A stretch of 64,000 bases of DNA from Cheiracanthium punctorium. Lineage: Eukaryota; Arthropoda; Arachnida; Araneae; Cheiracanthiidae. Under the pieces are notes generated by a model. That model ran no database searches. It was not told the origin of the DNA and saw only the letters and a program-made list of their open reading frames with translations. The first letter of the stretch is position 1. Each line of letters begins with the position of its first letter. This document shows, in pieces, positions 1 through 11,615 of the stretch. Made by a program: the position numbers and the translations under genes. The stretch covers positions 186,001 through 250,000 of the forward strand of contig JAWZYV010012243.1 of assembly GCA_038373885.1 (NCBI GenBank), in the 5' to 3' direction.

Positions 1-176
1 TCAATATTAGCGGTCGAAAAAAAAGAATCGGATCAGTCCATATCTTTTGCCTGCCAAGTGGGGTGCAAATATCAGAAATGTCGCCTAAAAGAATAAGATT
101 TTCCTTCCTTAAATGTACATAACATTTTATAAGCAATTTTAAACTTAAAAGAAAAATTGCATTTCCGCATACTTAC

Positions 177-396
177 TTGCCTTCCACTCGCCTCATATTC
201 ATGTATATTCCTCCACCCAGGAACGAATTCTTGGCACACAATATCACGGATTTTTTCATGTTTCCTATGTCTACGTACTTGGTCGGCGCACTAGGACTGC
301 AAGCTCCAAGAATTTTATTGTACTCCAAAGCTCCATTCAGGCCAGCCAGGCAATAATCTCCGTACTTCAGGTAAGGGGCGATATCGTGTTTACATT
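177..396 (-). CDS. Exon 4 of the C-type lectin-like gene (unrecognised Cys-containing segment)
   Basis: The acceptor is TTTGCGCAG at 397-398 and the donor a consensus GTAAGT at 171-176. Entered in phase 1 from exon 3, the exon reads 73 residues without a stop, beginning ECKHDIAPYLKYGDYC and ending near NMRRVEGK. It has four cysteines, in EC, DYC, GAC and ILC. I do not recognise the domain. It follows the lectin fold directly, so it may be the start of a second, divergent extracellular module. It ends in phase 2, so the gene continues past the left edge. The splice sites and frame are visible; the extracellular role is inferred from the signal peptide in exon 1. Confidence 0.75.
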
Positions 397-544
397 CTGC
401 GCAAAAAAAATGTAAAAAATACGTTGATGAAACTATCTTCTAAAGTAACTAGTTAATTCCAGTAAATAATTAATGAAGCAAGTAAATCAAAGCACAATTT
501 TTCCATGTGCAGTTAAATTTGTTGTAGGGTGAGTTGAGATAAGT
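397..544. other. Short intronic stretch, nothing recognised
   Basis: This is AT-rich intron sequence just upstream of exon 4. It contains the exon's polypyrimidine tract and acceptor near 397-410. No repeat or coding signal is seen. Confidence 0.4.
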
Positions 545-914
545 GTGCCTGGATAGGAAGATCGATATCACGTCATATTCATCACGGTCATCAGACTTTA
601 AAAGCAAAGTGTGTTTCCAATTTGTTTAAAATAGTTTTTTTTTGATTACACAGTTTATTTTTTTTCCACGGATAAATCGTCTGCATGGATATAAGAAAGG
701 CTGTATACACAAAACGAAATATTTAGAATGTGAAAAGTTTCCGCACGTTTCCAGAAGAGCATGAAATTCGATTTGGGTATATAATAAAAATGAAATATGA
801 ACTTATTTAATTTAGGTGGACCAAGATTAAATATATTGAGTATAGGCATATTTTCGTGAAATGTTTTTTCTAACGCCCCCTGTAATTGCCTCCACGACGG
901 GCTTTTACTTCTAG
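545..914 (+). mobile_element. Non-autonomous Helitron 3' fragment
   Basis: About 370 bp align by eye to 13600-13997. Both copies share CACGGTCATCAG near their start, then AAAAGTTTCCGC, then GTTGCCTCC..ACGGG, and both end ACTTCTAG followed by T. A CTAG end before a T flank, preceded by a short GC-rich foldback, is the Helitron 3' signature. No 5' TC end is seen, so this copy is probably 5'-truncated. Confidence 0.5.
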
Positions 915-2346
915 TTTTATATATCTTCTCCACAACACCTAGAAAACACTGTGACATTGTTTAATGCTTTGTGAAAGTTATAAGCAATTTTGTAAAAATT
1001 CAACTTCTCCAAGTAAAACATTTTTTCTCTGAAAACTGAGTGCAGTACCAAACAACATGTTGCATAGTCATAAAGTGCATCTGAAGTAGAGCTTTTTTAA
1101 TTTTTGAAAATTTCGTGGTATTTTTAATTAGTATTTACAAAAATTGAGTGGCCTAATTGACACACAATTGGGATCGGTAGGCACCGGTACGGCGGTTTAA
1201 GTAGGCAATTACTTGACCCAGCTAATTTTGTTCATAATCTTGTCCAAAAAGAAAGTTAAGTTCTCTTATACTATACCTTCATGGTATGCTTTAGAAGGTA
1301 TTGCTTTAAAACTAAGTGAACTAATACTTTTAAACAGGCATCACAAGCTGGTGTTACAAACTGACATGTCAACTCAATATGTATTTTCAATTTCTTTTTA
1401 ATGTAGGCTACTTGTCCAAGTATGACCAGTTTAAATAGTTTGACCATTACTTAATTGCTTTATGTAGCTACCTATTTGGGCTAGCCCAATTTAAGTTTTA
1501 GTTCAGTTGTTTTATTAGCCTACTTACGACACCCAATGTTTAGTTCTAGGTCAAGGTATATTATCAGAGGCTTCACTTCATATTTTTTGATGTAACTGTA
1601 AGCTTAAATCACATTATATATGTAATTTTTCATGTCCAAATAAATTGTGACATAAAATAAAACAAAACTGTAATGTAAATGTGATCAGATAAAAAATAAT
1701 AAACAATGCTTAAAAATAACATTTTCTACTATTGGATTTATAATACAAAAAACGTTGTCACTAAAAAACATTTCAGATAAACCAGTTATTCTTTTTTCCT
1801 AGGATTCGAAAAAATATTCACTTTTATCAACTCACTCACCCAAAATTCTACTATCAGCCATATGAAAAATATTGACTGTTGTTCAACTTAACTCGCGAAA
1901 TTTGTAAGTGGGCCACACCGAATGAATTTCTATATTTTTTTCCCACATTCTAAAACTTTTGATTGATGGCAAATGCCTCCATGATCAAAAAGGCAATTGT
2001 TGTGAACTTGTACGAAAAAATATTATCTATTTATGTCTCTTACAATAGTACTTCGCAGAAGTACTATTGCAGTACTTCGTAGAAGTAAAATTACGGTGAA
2101 GATATGCCCCACTTGCCCCACCTAGCCCAATAACATAATGTATACGGTTAACATTTTTTAAAAACATTTTGCTGTTAGCATAACTGCATTACACAAAAGG
2201 TTCAGCAGCTTATGAGCCCCGACCATTTTAGAGGCCCTGTGCCATAGAGAAGATAACGAAGTTATAACTAAGCACTTACATTTGTTTTAATGTTTAGTAA
2301 ATTTCGAGAATCTGAGAAAGTAACACTGATAATTAGTGACTGTACT

Positions 2347-2347
<1 letters not shown>
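915..2347. other. AT-rich intron sequence without a recognised feature
   Basis: No open frame with coding character and no clear repeat family were found. A short duplicated motif AGTACTTCGYAGAAGTA near 2047-2085 forms a small foldback. The stretch lies in intron 3 of the lectin-like gene. Confidence 0.4.

Positions 2348-2392
<45 letters not shown>
2348..2392. repeat. Poly(A) tract of about 45 nt
   Basis: An uninterrupted A run directly abuts the left end of element H1. Other H copies have only 5-7 A at this position, so the run probably expanded from the A-rich terminus. Confidence 0.9.
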
Positions 2393-2396
<4 letters not shown>

Positions 2397-4190
2397 ATGT
2401 GTACAACACATGACTTCCTTGCACGTCTATTAAATCAAAAATATTTTCGTAAGCACTTCCTCTAAACTTATTTGTCTGAAAGATATAAAATATCAGTAAT
2501 AGTAAGGTTTAGCGATTTCTAGCCAAATATTTCGATATTGCCAAGCTGAGTTCAATTTGAAAGATTTCCTTCTGACACTTTATTTGGCGATATTTCACCA
2601 AAAGCCGACAAGCTTGAGATAGTTTGCGAGATTTTGGGGATAGCCAAAGTAGTCATTGACCACAGACTTTCAATGAATTGAATGCATCCATACACCTCAA
2701 TGTATTTAAAGTCATTTGGCTCACCCTGTAAATAAATTCCCAGTCGATTGCTGTCAAAAAAGATATTAGAAACAGTTAGATATTACAATAGTTCTAAATA
2801 CAAAAGTTCAAAATTCTACAGGTTAAAGTTTTAGAGTTATACAAAATACGAAATGATTTTTGGCGCCAAATTTGGCGATATTTCGGTGAAACTCGTTAAT
2901 GTCGACGACATATGGCGAGATTTTAAGCATGGACCAAACAATGACAATTATCGCCAAATTTTGGCGATATTTCGCCAAAACTCGCCAAGAACAATGGCAA
3001 ATGGCGATACTTTGGGCATGGACCAAATGACTGACTATCGCCAAATTTGGCGATATTTTGGCAAAACTCGCCAAGGTCGATGATAGACGGCGAGATTTTG
3101 GGCATGGACCAAACAATGACTGTCTACAGTTGTATTATATTGAAGATGTCCATAGACATTTACTGAAATTCTTTTCAGTGTTCCTGTAAATAAACTCTCC
3201 AGTAGATTGGAACCAAAAATCGAGATGCACAACTAGATGTTACAACAATCTTATATATGAAATTTCATAATAGTTTTTGAGATTTGAGAGTTAAATACGC
3301 GCACACGAACACCAAAGTCGCCAAGCTAGGCGACTTTTTTCGTAGTTCTTGAGGGAGGCACGTGACCGTGGTCGGACCATTACCTAACTTATGTGGTAGG
3401 ACGGTATTGTGCTTGAAATGAATGAATGCCCCTAAAATTGGCATTGACCGTAATGTATTGGAAATCTTTTGAGTGTTCCTGTAGCAGAACTATAAATGAT
3501 AAAGACACTTTATTTAATGGAAAAATTCATTTTGTAACTCTTAACAGCATATATCATATGAGTCGTTTGAAATAGCCCAACACCACTAAAATACGCTGTA
3601 ATGAATTTCGGCCCATAGAGCGTAATGTATTTAGAATCTTTTGAGCCGCCCTGTAGATAAAGTATGCAGTCGAATCGAACCGGAAGGGGAACGGCACAAG
3701 TAGATGTTGCAACAATCCTAAATATAAAGTTTCAACATTCTACGCCTAATAGTTTTTGAGATATATGCGAGTTTAATGAATTTCGGCCCATAGAGCGTAA
3801 TGTATTTTGAATCTTTTGGGCGGTCCTGTACATAAATTATCCATTCGATTGCGACCAAAAGGGGAGGTGCACAACTAGATCATAGAAGAATCCTAAATAT
3901 CAAATCTCAACATTCTACGACCAATAGTTTTTGAGATATGCGAGTTACATACATACGTACGTACGTACAGACGGCATGGAAAAACTGGCCGCAATAGACT
4001 CGCCGCTGGTCAAAATGAGTTGCAGACGCGTTTATAGGATCGTGCATGCTAGCTTACGATGAGATGAATCAAAAAAATTCTTAAAATTAAATTTAGAGGT
4101 AGTCAAAATCGGTTTTTTCGTCGAAATTTGGCCCCCAAAATTTTTCGGAATCACATTACTTCCTTATACTACGTACAAGGAAGTAAAAAA
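2388..4190 (+). mobile_element. H-family hairpin-ended element, copy H1
   Basis: A ~1.8-kb dispersed element, also present at 21544-23523 and inverted at 40634-42438 and 43230-44506. The left end reads AAAAATCTGATGTG..AACACATG, a small hairpin, followed by ACTTCCTTGCACG. The right end is the foldback ACTTCCTTATA..TACAAGGAAGT followed by A residues. The interior has diverged tandem units of ~190 bp and several TTTGGCGATATTTCGCC palindromes. There is no coding capacity, and open frames here are accidental. The layout recalls Helentron-associated non-autonomous elements such as Drosophila DINE-1, but I cannot confirm that class. Confidence 0.7.
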
Positions 4191-4573
4191 TTGTTGGCAT
4201 TGTTAGTCATTTTTACTTGAAGTCCGAATTAATATGTGATAGAAAATTTTATGATTATACAGAAGTTTCATGCGAACGTTTATGGTGTTCATTTATAGGT
4301 GGATAAGGATATATTTTACACAATTCGATAAAGTAATCATCTTTACCACTGCACTGAACCTACCCGGAGCTCTCCTGAACATAAGAAGTATTTAGACAAT
4401 AATCCTATGCTATATGAATACCTGCAGTCAGCATCACCTGTCAGATAGTGAAGCCAAAACTGCAACCGAGCCGCCATATTACTCAGATCATTCATATTAA
4501 TTTTTTAATACAACTATCATCATACAATTATATAAATATCGTGAAATGTAACAACATATTATTTAGCTCTTAA

Positions 4574-5031
4574 CCCTTTCCCAATGCTGAAAAAAGGGCA
4601 GCCGTTGCCATCGCTCGACTTAACTACCAGCAAGATGGCGGACGATCGAAACGTTCATCGCATGCCGCAGATCTAGAGACCTTTTTTTTTGACGCAGCTG
4701 GCTGTGCCGCACAGCCAACTGCGTCAAAAAAAGGGTCTGCTAAAGAGGTTGTAAAGGCCGAACGATGGCAACGGCTGCCCTTTTTTCAGCATTGGGCAAT
4801 CTATCCAGCTGATCTCGCATTCTTCCATTTTTCAGCAGATGTCAGTGCTGTTAAAAAATAATCGTGACAATTTTTTTTACCGGAAGTGACCTGCTAAAAA
4901 GTATAGGATTCTCGTGGAGCTATGTCACCCGCAACTATTTTTATAGAAATCCAATCTATTCTTCGTGACTGGCAACAGTCAAAACGTCAGAGTTTGGTGT
5001 TCCCAGAGCGGGAACACTGCGCGTTAAAGGG
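4574..5031. mobile_element. piggyBac-type MITE, copy 1
   Basis: The element starts CCCTTTCCCAATGC and ends GCGTTAAAGGG, flanked by TTAA at 4570-4573 and 5032-5035. TTAA duplication with CCYTT termini is typical of piggyBac. Its 458 bp hold no transposase. The centre folds back (GACGCAGCTGGCTGTG..CACAGCCAACTGCGTC, 4699-4735). A relative in the opposite orientation is at 15145-15637. Confidence 0.75.
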
Positions 5032-5035
5032 TTAA

Positions 5036-5639
5036 GGGTAAAAGAAAAAGTATAATCTCTCCGTAAAATAGTACATCAACAACTAAATATTTTGGTCTAA
5101 GTATGGACTCCGGAGTGCCTCATAAGATAGAAGAACTTCTCTCAATTACTTCATTTTGTCTAATATCGAAGATAGCTGAGGCCACTACCCCGTATTCATA
5201 TCCCTATGAAAAATCCACATGGAGTCTTATCGTTTAGCTGTAAAAAAAAAAAAAAACGCACGGACAAAATTTGTATTGCATACATTTCATGGGATTTAAT
5301 CCGGCTGTGATTGTTGGTATAATTGCAATTGTATTGGTTGATAATTATCATGCAAAGATCGTGTATTCACTCATTACTGTATTCACCAAATCTTAAACGC
5401 GAGTTTAATATTTGGTGAAATATAAAACTGGTAAATGGTATTCACCATACCAGATGCAACGGTTACCATGATATCTGACAAATCCAATTCCGTGGTTGCC
5501 TATGAAAGTCAAATCTATCGTTCGGGTCGGGTTACCAGACACGCTGAGTCATGGAGTTTGATGAATATCGCTGTTAAAAATTTAGCTATAATATCTAAGT
5601 GTAACATAAGGAATTTCTTTTTCATTTATTTAACTTTAC
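5036..5639. other. Intron sequence with a small foldback
   Basis: No gene or repeat family is recognised. TTCACCAAAT (about 5384) and ATTTGGTGAA (about 5411) are inverted around a short spacer. The rest is AT-rich. Confidence 0.35.
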
Positions 5640-5827
5640 CGTTTCCTTCTTCCATCATACATATAACTGGAAGTCTAGGTCCACCGCAGTCTACAGGCTT
5701 TACCAAGAATTCATTAGACGCGTTAATCGTAGCACACGTGAGACCTTTGTCGCTTGGACCTCCTTTCTCTTCCCAAAGTGTGTAGTCCTTTTGAATGATT
5801 ATTTCATCGTCATAATTCCACTTCCAC
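5640..5827 (-). CDS. Exon 3: C-terminal half of the C-type lectin-like domain
   Basis: The acceptor TTTTCAG ends at 5828 and the donor GTAAAG starts at 5639. Joined in phase 2 to exon 2, it reads WKWNYDDE, then YTLWEEKGGPSDKG, LTC, PVDCGG and LPVICM. These match the back half of the C-type lectin fold: the WKW strand, the W..G.P loop, and the third, fourth and last conserved cysteines. The canonical calcium/sugar triplet (EPN or QPD) is replaced by GPS, and no WND is seen before the penultimate Cys. Classical calcium-dependent sugar binding is therefore unlikely. A protein-binding or otherwise divergent lectin-like role is an inference. Confidence 0.88.
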
Positions 5828-6159
5828 CTGAAAAGCAATGAAATATTGATGTTGGTGCTTGACAGCGACACTGAAACGAAAATTTAGGCAAAGCTCTTCA
5901 AGTTCAGTGTTTCAATCATTTACTGCTATTTCAGTTAAGTTTTTTTCAAATGTGTTGTACTTACATTAGGACAGAACCTTACTATTGAGAATGTTTTGAA
6001 GTAGAGCAAGTCCCAAAAAAAAACAACTTTTACAGCAAGGAAAGAAAAAAGGTGAACATTTTTTGGAGCTAAAGAAAACTGAAAATTCTCAAAAGGGTGA
6101 TTCCGCGGTAACTAGGGCTACATTTTTTTAAATCGCATTTTCGAATATGGCGCAATAGT

Positions 6160-6650
6160 AAAAAATCTGGAGTGACTCCACTCGACTTTCCGAACACTTA
6201 CGATTAAGATCATTACCAAGCATTTAAATAATTTTTAATCGATGAATAATTCAAACACATATACCAAATTGAAGCTCAATCGAATACACCGTTTAAACGC
6301 TAGCGCACTTTCAAGAATTTCTCCCCATAGGCTATAATGTAAAAGAAATTTTTGTCGTAGCCCTGTAGAAAAACTATAAGTCCTATACACGCCAAAATCA
6401 ATACCGGTCTTGCGACGGTGGTTTATAACATATATACCCAAGTGGAGCTCAATCGAATGCCCCCTTTTATTAGCTATCGTGTTCACTCCCACACACACAC
6501 ACACACACACACCTACATGCATCTCGTGAAAATAGCATAAATGAAATTCAGAAGACCTCAAAACGTGTAAAAGTACACCAAAATCTCGAGGTCGAATTTT
6601 TTCATGATTACAATATTTTCCTTACATGGTACATGTTCGGAAAGTAAAAA
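6160..6650 (+). mobile_element. S-family hairpin-ended element, copy S1
   Basis: The left end AAAAAATCTGGAGTGACTCC is a short hairpin followed by ACTTTCCGAACA. The right end is a foldback from TTTTCCTTACATG to CATGTTCGGAAAGT, then A residues. The interior has one to two ~185-bp units with CCCATAGGC..AATGTA and CCTGTAGAAAAACTAT, plus an (AC)n tract near 6490-6512. It is the same family as 10951-11615 and is laid out like the H family. Confidence 0.65.
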
Positions 6651-7757
6651 TGCATTTATTTTCTTTCAACAAAACTAATGGTGATTACAAATTGTTTCCT
6701 TTTTCGATAAATCATTAAAAATCTTAATAACTAATTTTTTTTTTGAAATATTAAATAAAAGTGCTTGGTAACTCATGCTACCAAAAAAAAAAAAAAAGAC
6801 TTTGAAGTATGAGCAGAAAAGTTGCATTTGTGCTAAAATTCTATTTCTTAAGTGCTATAATCCTATGAGAGTTTGTATGTACGTACCTTTCTTTTCGCAA
6901 AACATTATTTAGTTTTGTATGGGATATTTTATAAAATTGGTTATTGAATTAAAGTATACTAACTACATGGTAACTCTTGCTACACAGCTGGGTAACTCAT
7001 GCTACAACATAGATGAATGAGTTTTAAGAATTACTACAAAAGAAAAATAAAATTTAATTTTTAGATTTATTTAGCATTTACACATATTTAGATTGGTTTA
7101 TTTTGTTCATACAAAAAGAATATTGGAAGTAATTCCAAGGCTCTTACATAAGATTCTAAAAGTTTTTTTTTCTGTCTTGTATGCTATTTTTTTAAGCTGC
7201 CCTTACAGTTTTTACTCAGGCTTAACATTGATCTGTGTGTTCTATAAAATTTTCTAATGATAGAATATTTAAAAATGAATTTTGCTGCATGTTTTACTTG
7301 TATTTAAGGTTAATAATTATCAATCAAATGATATTTTAATTGTCAGTTTATGATTTTTCATTTTCTCAAATCATTTCATTGACCTTAAAGTTTCTACCCA
7401 GGCTATATGTTTATGTTAACTTGATCAGTTATTGTAACGTAACTTAAATATGTGATATTTATATAAATAACAAGCGAATTTACTTTCTAAGTGTAGCATG
7501 AGTTACAATGTGGTAACTCATGCTACAATAGTTTTTTGCAAAAAACACAACAAAAATGGGTGCTTCTTTTTTTATAAACTTTTCTTATAATTAAAACGGC
7601 TAAAAACTGAAGAGAATATTAAATTTTAAAGCAAATGCTAGTTTCTTACATTTGCAAGGATAACATATCCAATGTTTTAGTAACTCCTGCTACATGTGCT
7701 AGACACTACAATCATTTAGGAATAATATATATATAATTACTTTGATTTAAGCATTTA
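6651..7757. repeat. Intron stretch with a recurring GGTAACTCATGCTAC motif
   Basis: The motif, or a one-base variant, appears near 6767, 6969, 6990 and 7679. Near 7493-7527 it appears as an inverted pair separated by five bases. The surrounding DNA is AT-rich and non-coding. The function is unknown. Confidence 0.55.
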
Positions 7758-8397
7758 TCCTAACTAATATTATAAATGCGAAAGTGAGTTTGTTTGTTTG
7801 TTTGTTTGTTTATGACGCTTTCACGCCTAAACCGCTGAATAAATTATGATGAATTTTAGTTTTAGATATAGATGGGACCCTGGAGAAGGTTATAGGCTAC
7901 TTAGAATTTTAGATTTTTAATTACTTCTTTAACTATTAATTAAAAACCGTTTTTACGTTGCCATGCTTGGCGAGTTTCGCCCGTATCAAGTGATACATGT
8001 TTTGAGCTAACAAGATTGCTATTACTTCAAAGAAGAAGCACGTGCATCTGAAAAACATTAAATAATACGGAAATTATGCCAGTTTTATGCCAAATCTATC
8101 TATCTCTAATAATAAAAATGAATGTTCTCCAGACAAATCTACAGAAAGCAGAGCTTTGAAAATTTGAGCATGACTGGGCCCATGACTTCGGTAAAGTGTA
8201 CCTGAGGCTCAGAAATTTTAATTACTTTTCTAACTATTAATTAAAAACCGTTTTATCGCCCGCACAAAATGATTTATGCTTTTGAAATAAAGCAGAAATT
8301 CTATTTGCAAAATCACATGCATTTGGAAAACATAAATAAGTATGGAAATTATGTTGATTTTACGCCAAATTAAAAAGCATAAATAAAGAAAAGTGTA

Positions 8398-8561
8398 CTT
8401 ACGTATTATCCCGGCGGTCCGCCAAGACGAGCGATTTTTTGCCGAGATAAATCCCGGGCACATGAAATTATTAATGGATTTGAATACGATTGGCAGCAGT
8501 TTGGCAACTCATTTGACGAAAAAACAGTTTGGCGAGAATGACCGCCGAGATAATACGTAAG
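8398..8561. mobile_element. Tc1/mariner-type MITE
   Basis: The 164-bp element has terminal inverted repeats CTTACGTATTATC..GGCGGTC and GACCGCC..GATAATACGTAAG, with TA at 8396-8397 and 8562-8563. It has no coding capacity and lies inside the Helitron. Confidence 0.8.
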
Positions 8562-8843
8562 TACCAAGAAAAGTCCAGATGTGTTTCTTAAAGTTCGTAA
8601 ATTTCCAAATCCTACCAATAATATAAATGTGTACGTTTATGTGTTTTTGACTGAATCACACAAAAATGGTTGGAAAAATTTGTAATGAAGATAGCTTATG
8701 CCCTGGATTAACATACAGGCAACCTTTCAAGCATATAGCATAAATAATTCTTTTACAAAGACACTCAAAATAATGCTAATGCATTGCGCTCTATGGAAAT
8801 TTTGTAGCTACTAAACCGATTTTAAAACTTTTTTCACTGATTG

Positions 8844-9052
8844 AAAGTCCTAGGCCTCTATGGTCCTAGGCCTATATGGGGAATTCCTCTGTGTGGAATT
8901 TTCTAAGGGATCCTAGCCCGTATTTTCGCGAGGTTTTGGAAAAAAACACGGAAAACTGCGAGCGGCTAGGTCGACAGGCGCGACCGGAGTTTGAACCTGG
9001 CACCTCCCGCCTTCGAGTTTTGAGAGCAGAACCTTCTAGACACTAGGGGGAT
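8844..9052 (-). mobile_element. tRNA-derived SINE
   Basis: On the minus strand a box B-like GGTTCAAACTCCGG (8984-8997) lies about 40 nt after a box A-like TAGTGTCTAGAAGG, followed by a non-tRNA tail with repeated CCTAGG. It is not a functional tRNA, as no acceptor stem pairing is seen. Confidence 0.5.
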
Positions 9053-9440
9053 CCTGAGTATTATAGGCTAACTTTTATGCATATATCACAAATATTTCTT
9101 TTACAGGGATACTCATAAGAATTACATTACGCTCTATGTGTATCTCTGTAAGTACTGAACCGATTCCAAAACTTTTTTCACTGATAGTAAGCTACACTAT
9201 TCTTGAGTATTATAGGCTAAAATTCATGCATGTAGCGCAAATAGTTCCTTTACAGGAACACTCAAAATAATTCTAATACATTACGCTCTATGGGCATCTC
9301 TTTAACTACAGAACCGATTCTAAAACTTTTTCGCTAATAGAAAGCTGCACTATTCCTGATTAACATAGGCTAAAATTCATGCATATAGCATAAATATTTC
9401 TTTTACAAGAACACTCAAAACAGTTCGCAAATACTGCCAT
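9053..9440. repeat. ~160-bp dispersed tandem repeat, array within the Helitron
   Basis: Repeated units carry ATTACGCTCTATG, CTGAACCGATTC.AAAAC, TTCACTGATAG.AAGC, TATTCCTGA and a TTTTACAGG.ACACTCA block. The same unit recurs at many places between 35 and 47 kb. Confidence 0.7.
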
Positions 9441-9500
9441 AACTGTCTGTATTCGCCAAATGCCTGAAAAAAATCAAAATTTAGTAATTCTGCATACTCT

Positions 9501-9551
9501 CTTATTTTAAATGAAGTATACTACCATGCATTATACTTCATTTAAAATAAG
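9501..9551. repeat. Perfect 20-bp inverted repeat (hairpin)
   Basis: CTTATTTTAAATGAAGTATA at 9501-9520 is repeated exactly in reverse complement at 9532-9551 around an 11-nt loop. It lies near the 3' part of the Helitron. Confidence 0.9.
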
Positions 9552-9678
9552 TAAAAAGCAAATAGTATTTAAATGCAGTTTCTTTAGTCGCAAACATATT
9601 TGTTATTCACACATGCTTTCGTTTCTCTGGAGACCTAATTCTAAAGCCGACGCGGACAAAGTCGCGGGTAGCCGCTAG

Positions 9679-10950
9679 TTTTGTTATATTTATAAACTTT
9701 ATGAATACATTTATCAGAAACAATCACTGAATATAATTTTGAAATTTATAAAATTAAAAAAACAACATATCTTTTTGCTGAAATTTAACGCTCCCTTTAA
9801 CAAAATCTTCTGATGTCGGACTTTGAAGTGTTGCCATTCTGATAAAAAGAAACTTTCGCACAAAATAAACTGTTGTCAACACAGCTACAACAATATGGAA
9901 TGACTTACACAATGACTTTTCACACAATTTATTAAAAAAATAATTTTTTTAATGGTATGTCCATGTTCATCTGGAATTGCCCAACTCACGAACGTGTTAC
10001 AAATAAAATGGTTTGTCGAAATGTTTAGTATGTACAGCCTCTTATTTTAAACTCATCATAAGTGAAAATTTGTTTAAAGAAAGTTTTTATTTTAAGAACT
10101 GCGTATAAAACATAGAAAAATCAGTGAATGTCTGGAGAGAAAAAATAATCTCAGACCGATATACAAAGTATCCCTAAATTATTGGGACAAACTTTAAGGG
10201 AAGGTAGACTGCATTATAAGGAACAAGAATCACATAGGAATATGGGGTCGAAAACTTCGTCCTCTTGTAGCTATTAATAATCACTTTGGAACAAGTGCTG
10301 AAATAATAGGGAACTTTCCGAACGTTGTTCGTCAAAAACTAATGTATGTTTCACAGAAAGCACGTGAATGAAATTGATAATTTAAAAATTCTACTTTATT
10401 ACATTGGGGTAATTTTTGGAAACAATATCATTGTTTCTGAAATTTGATAGAAAAATTAGGCGAACACTTCAACAATTTTGTCAAAGTGATTTTGCAGGTA
10501 AGTGGAAACGGTGTTTTTCACCTCATATTGCTATGCAATTTGAATCCTTGTGGACTCAATAATCCTGGGACAACCTGTATGGATGGCATTTATAGTCTTA
10601 TGACTGATACAAAAAATGTTATATGAATAATATACTGATACAAAAAATGTATTTTTAAAAATTATTTCAGACTAATAAATATTTTTTTAAATACTTTTTT
10701 CATAAATCATACCACAGCGTTGATTCAAATCAGGAGAGGCCAACCGTCTTAGGAAGTGTGCCATTATCTGAACAAAAATTATCGTGCGTGCATCTGTCTG
10801 AACGAAAAATATCATGCGTGCCACTCACAAACGTTTCAATTGACTAAAAAATATAAAAAGGTAAAAATATGCTCTGGAGGCTAATTACAGTATTTTGACG
10901 CAAATAGCACATTATTTGCCATGTAAATTTGAGTTGTGGATAACATAACC
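9679..10950. other. Intron sequence, probable unclassified repeat remnants
   Basis: No coding exon is recognised. The part near 10130-10360 (CTAAATTATTGGGACAA, TAGACTGCATTATAAGGAAC) has the look of a degraded transposon end, but no boundary or domain is visible. Confidence 0.3.
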
Positions 10951-11615
10951 AAAAAATCTGGAGTGACTCCACTCGACTTTCCGAACACTTACGATTAAGA
11001 TCATTACCAAGCATTTAAATAAATTTTAATCGATGAATAATTCAAACATATATACCAAATTGAAGCTCAATCGATGCGCCGTTTAAACGTTAGCGCACTT
11101 TCAGGAATTTCTCCCCGTACGCCATAATGTAAAAGAAATCTTTGTCGTAGCCCTGTAGAAGAACTATAAGTCCTATACACATCAAAATCAATACCGGTCT
11201 TACGATGGTGGTTTATAACATATATACCCAATGTGAGCTCAATCCGATGTACCGTTTAAACGCTAGCGCACTTTCAAGAATTTCCTCCCATAGGCCATAA
11301 TGTAAAAGAAATCTTTGTCGTAGTCCTGTAGAAAAACTATAAGTCCTATACACACCAAAATCAATACAGGTCTTGCGACGGTGGTTTATAACATATATAC
11401 CCAATTTGACCTTAATCGAATGCCCCGTTTAGGAGCTATCGTATTCACTCACATACACACACATATATACACACACACACATACATACATAAATCTCGTA
11501 AAAATAGCATAAATGAATTCAGAAGACCTCAAAACGTGTAAATACACCAAAATCTCGAAGTCGAATTTTTTCATGATTACAATACTTTCCTTACATGGTA
11601 CATGTTCAGAAAGTA
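10951..11615 (+). mobile_element. S-family hairpin-ended element, copy S2
   Basis: It has the same ends as S1 (AAAAAATCTGGAGTGACTCC / ACTTTCC..CATG..AGAAAGTAA). It is longer because the ~185-bp unit with ACACATCAAAATCAATACCGG and GCTAGCGCACTTTCA is present about 2.5 times. A CA/TA microsatellite at 11450-11495 takes the place of the (AC)n in S1. Confidence 0.65.

Larger units (their letters stand above)
7758..9678 (+). mobile_element. Non-autonomous Helitron (~1.9 kb)
   Basis: The element begins TCCTAACTAATATTATAAATG after an A and ends GTAGCCGCTAG before a T. This gives the A^T insertion site, 5' TC and 3' CTAG typical of Helitrons. A GC-rich foldback (GACGCGGAC..GTCGCGGG) lies just before the end. 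A GTTT tandem run is near 7793-7810. No Rep/helicase is encoded. It has captured or been invaded by a TA-flanked MITE (8398-8561), a SINE (8844-9052) and three to four ~160-bp repeat units (about 9053-9440). Confidence 0.75.

Noticed and set aside
2823..3116. Regularly spaced palindromes resembling a CRISPR-like array
   Set aside because: The palindromes are unequal in length and spacing, the spacers are themselves repeated, and the window is eukaryotic.
2853..3232. Overlapping open frames on both strands with words such as AKYRQIWR and NIAKFGDSQS
   Set aside because: They are translations of the GGCGATATTTCGCC palindromes in element H1; the same frames reappear in H2 and H3 with frameshifts and no domain.
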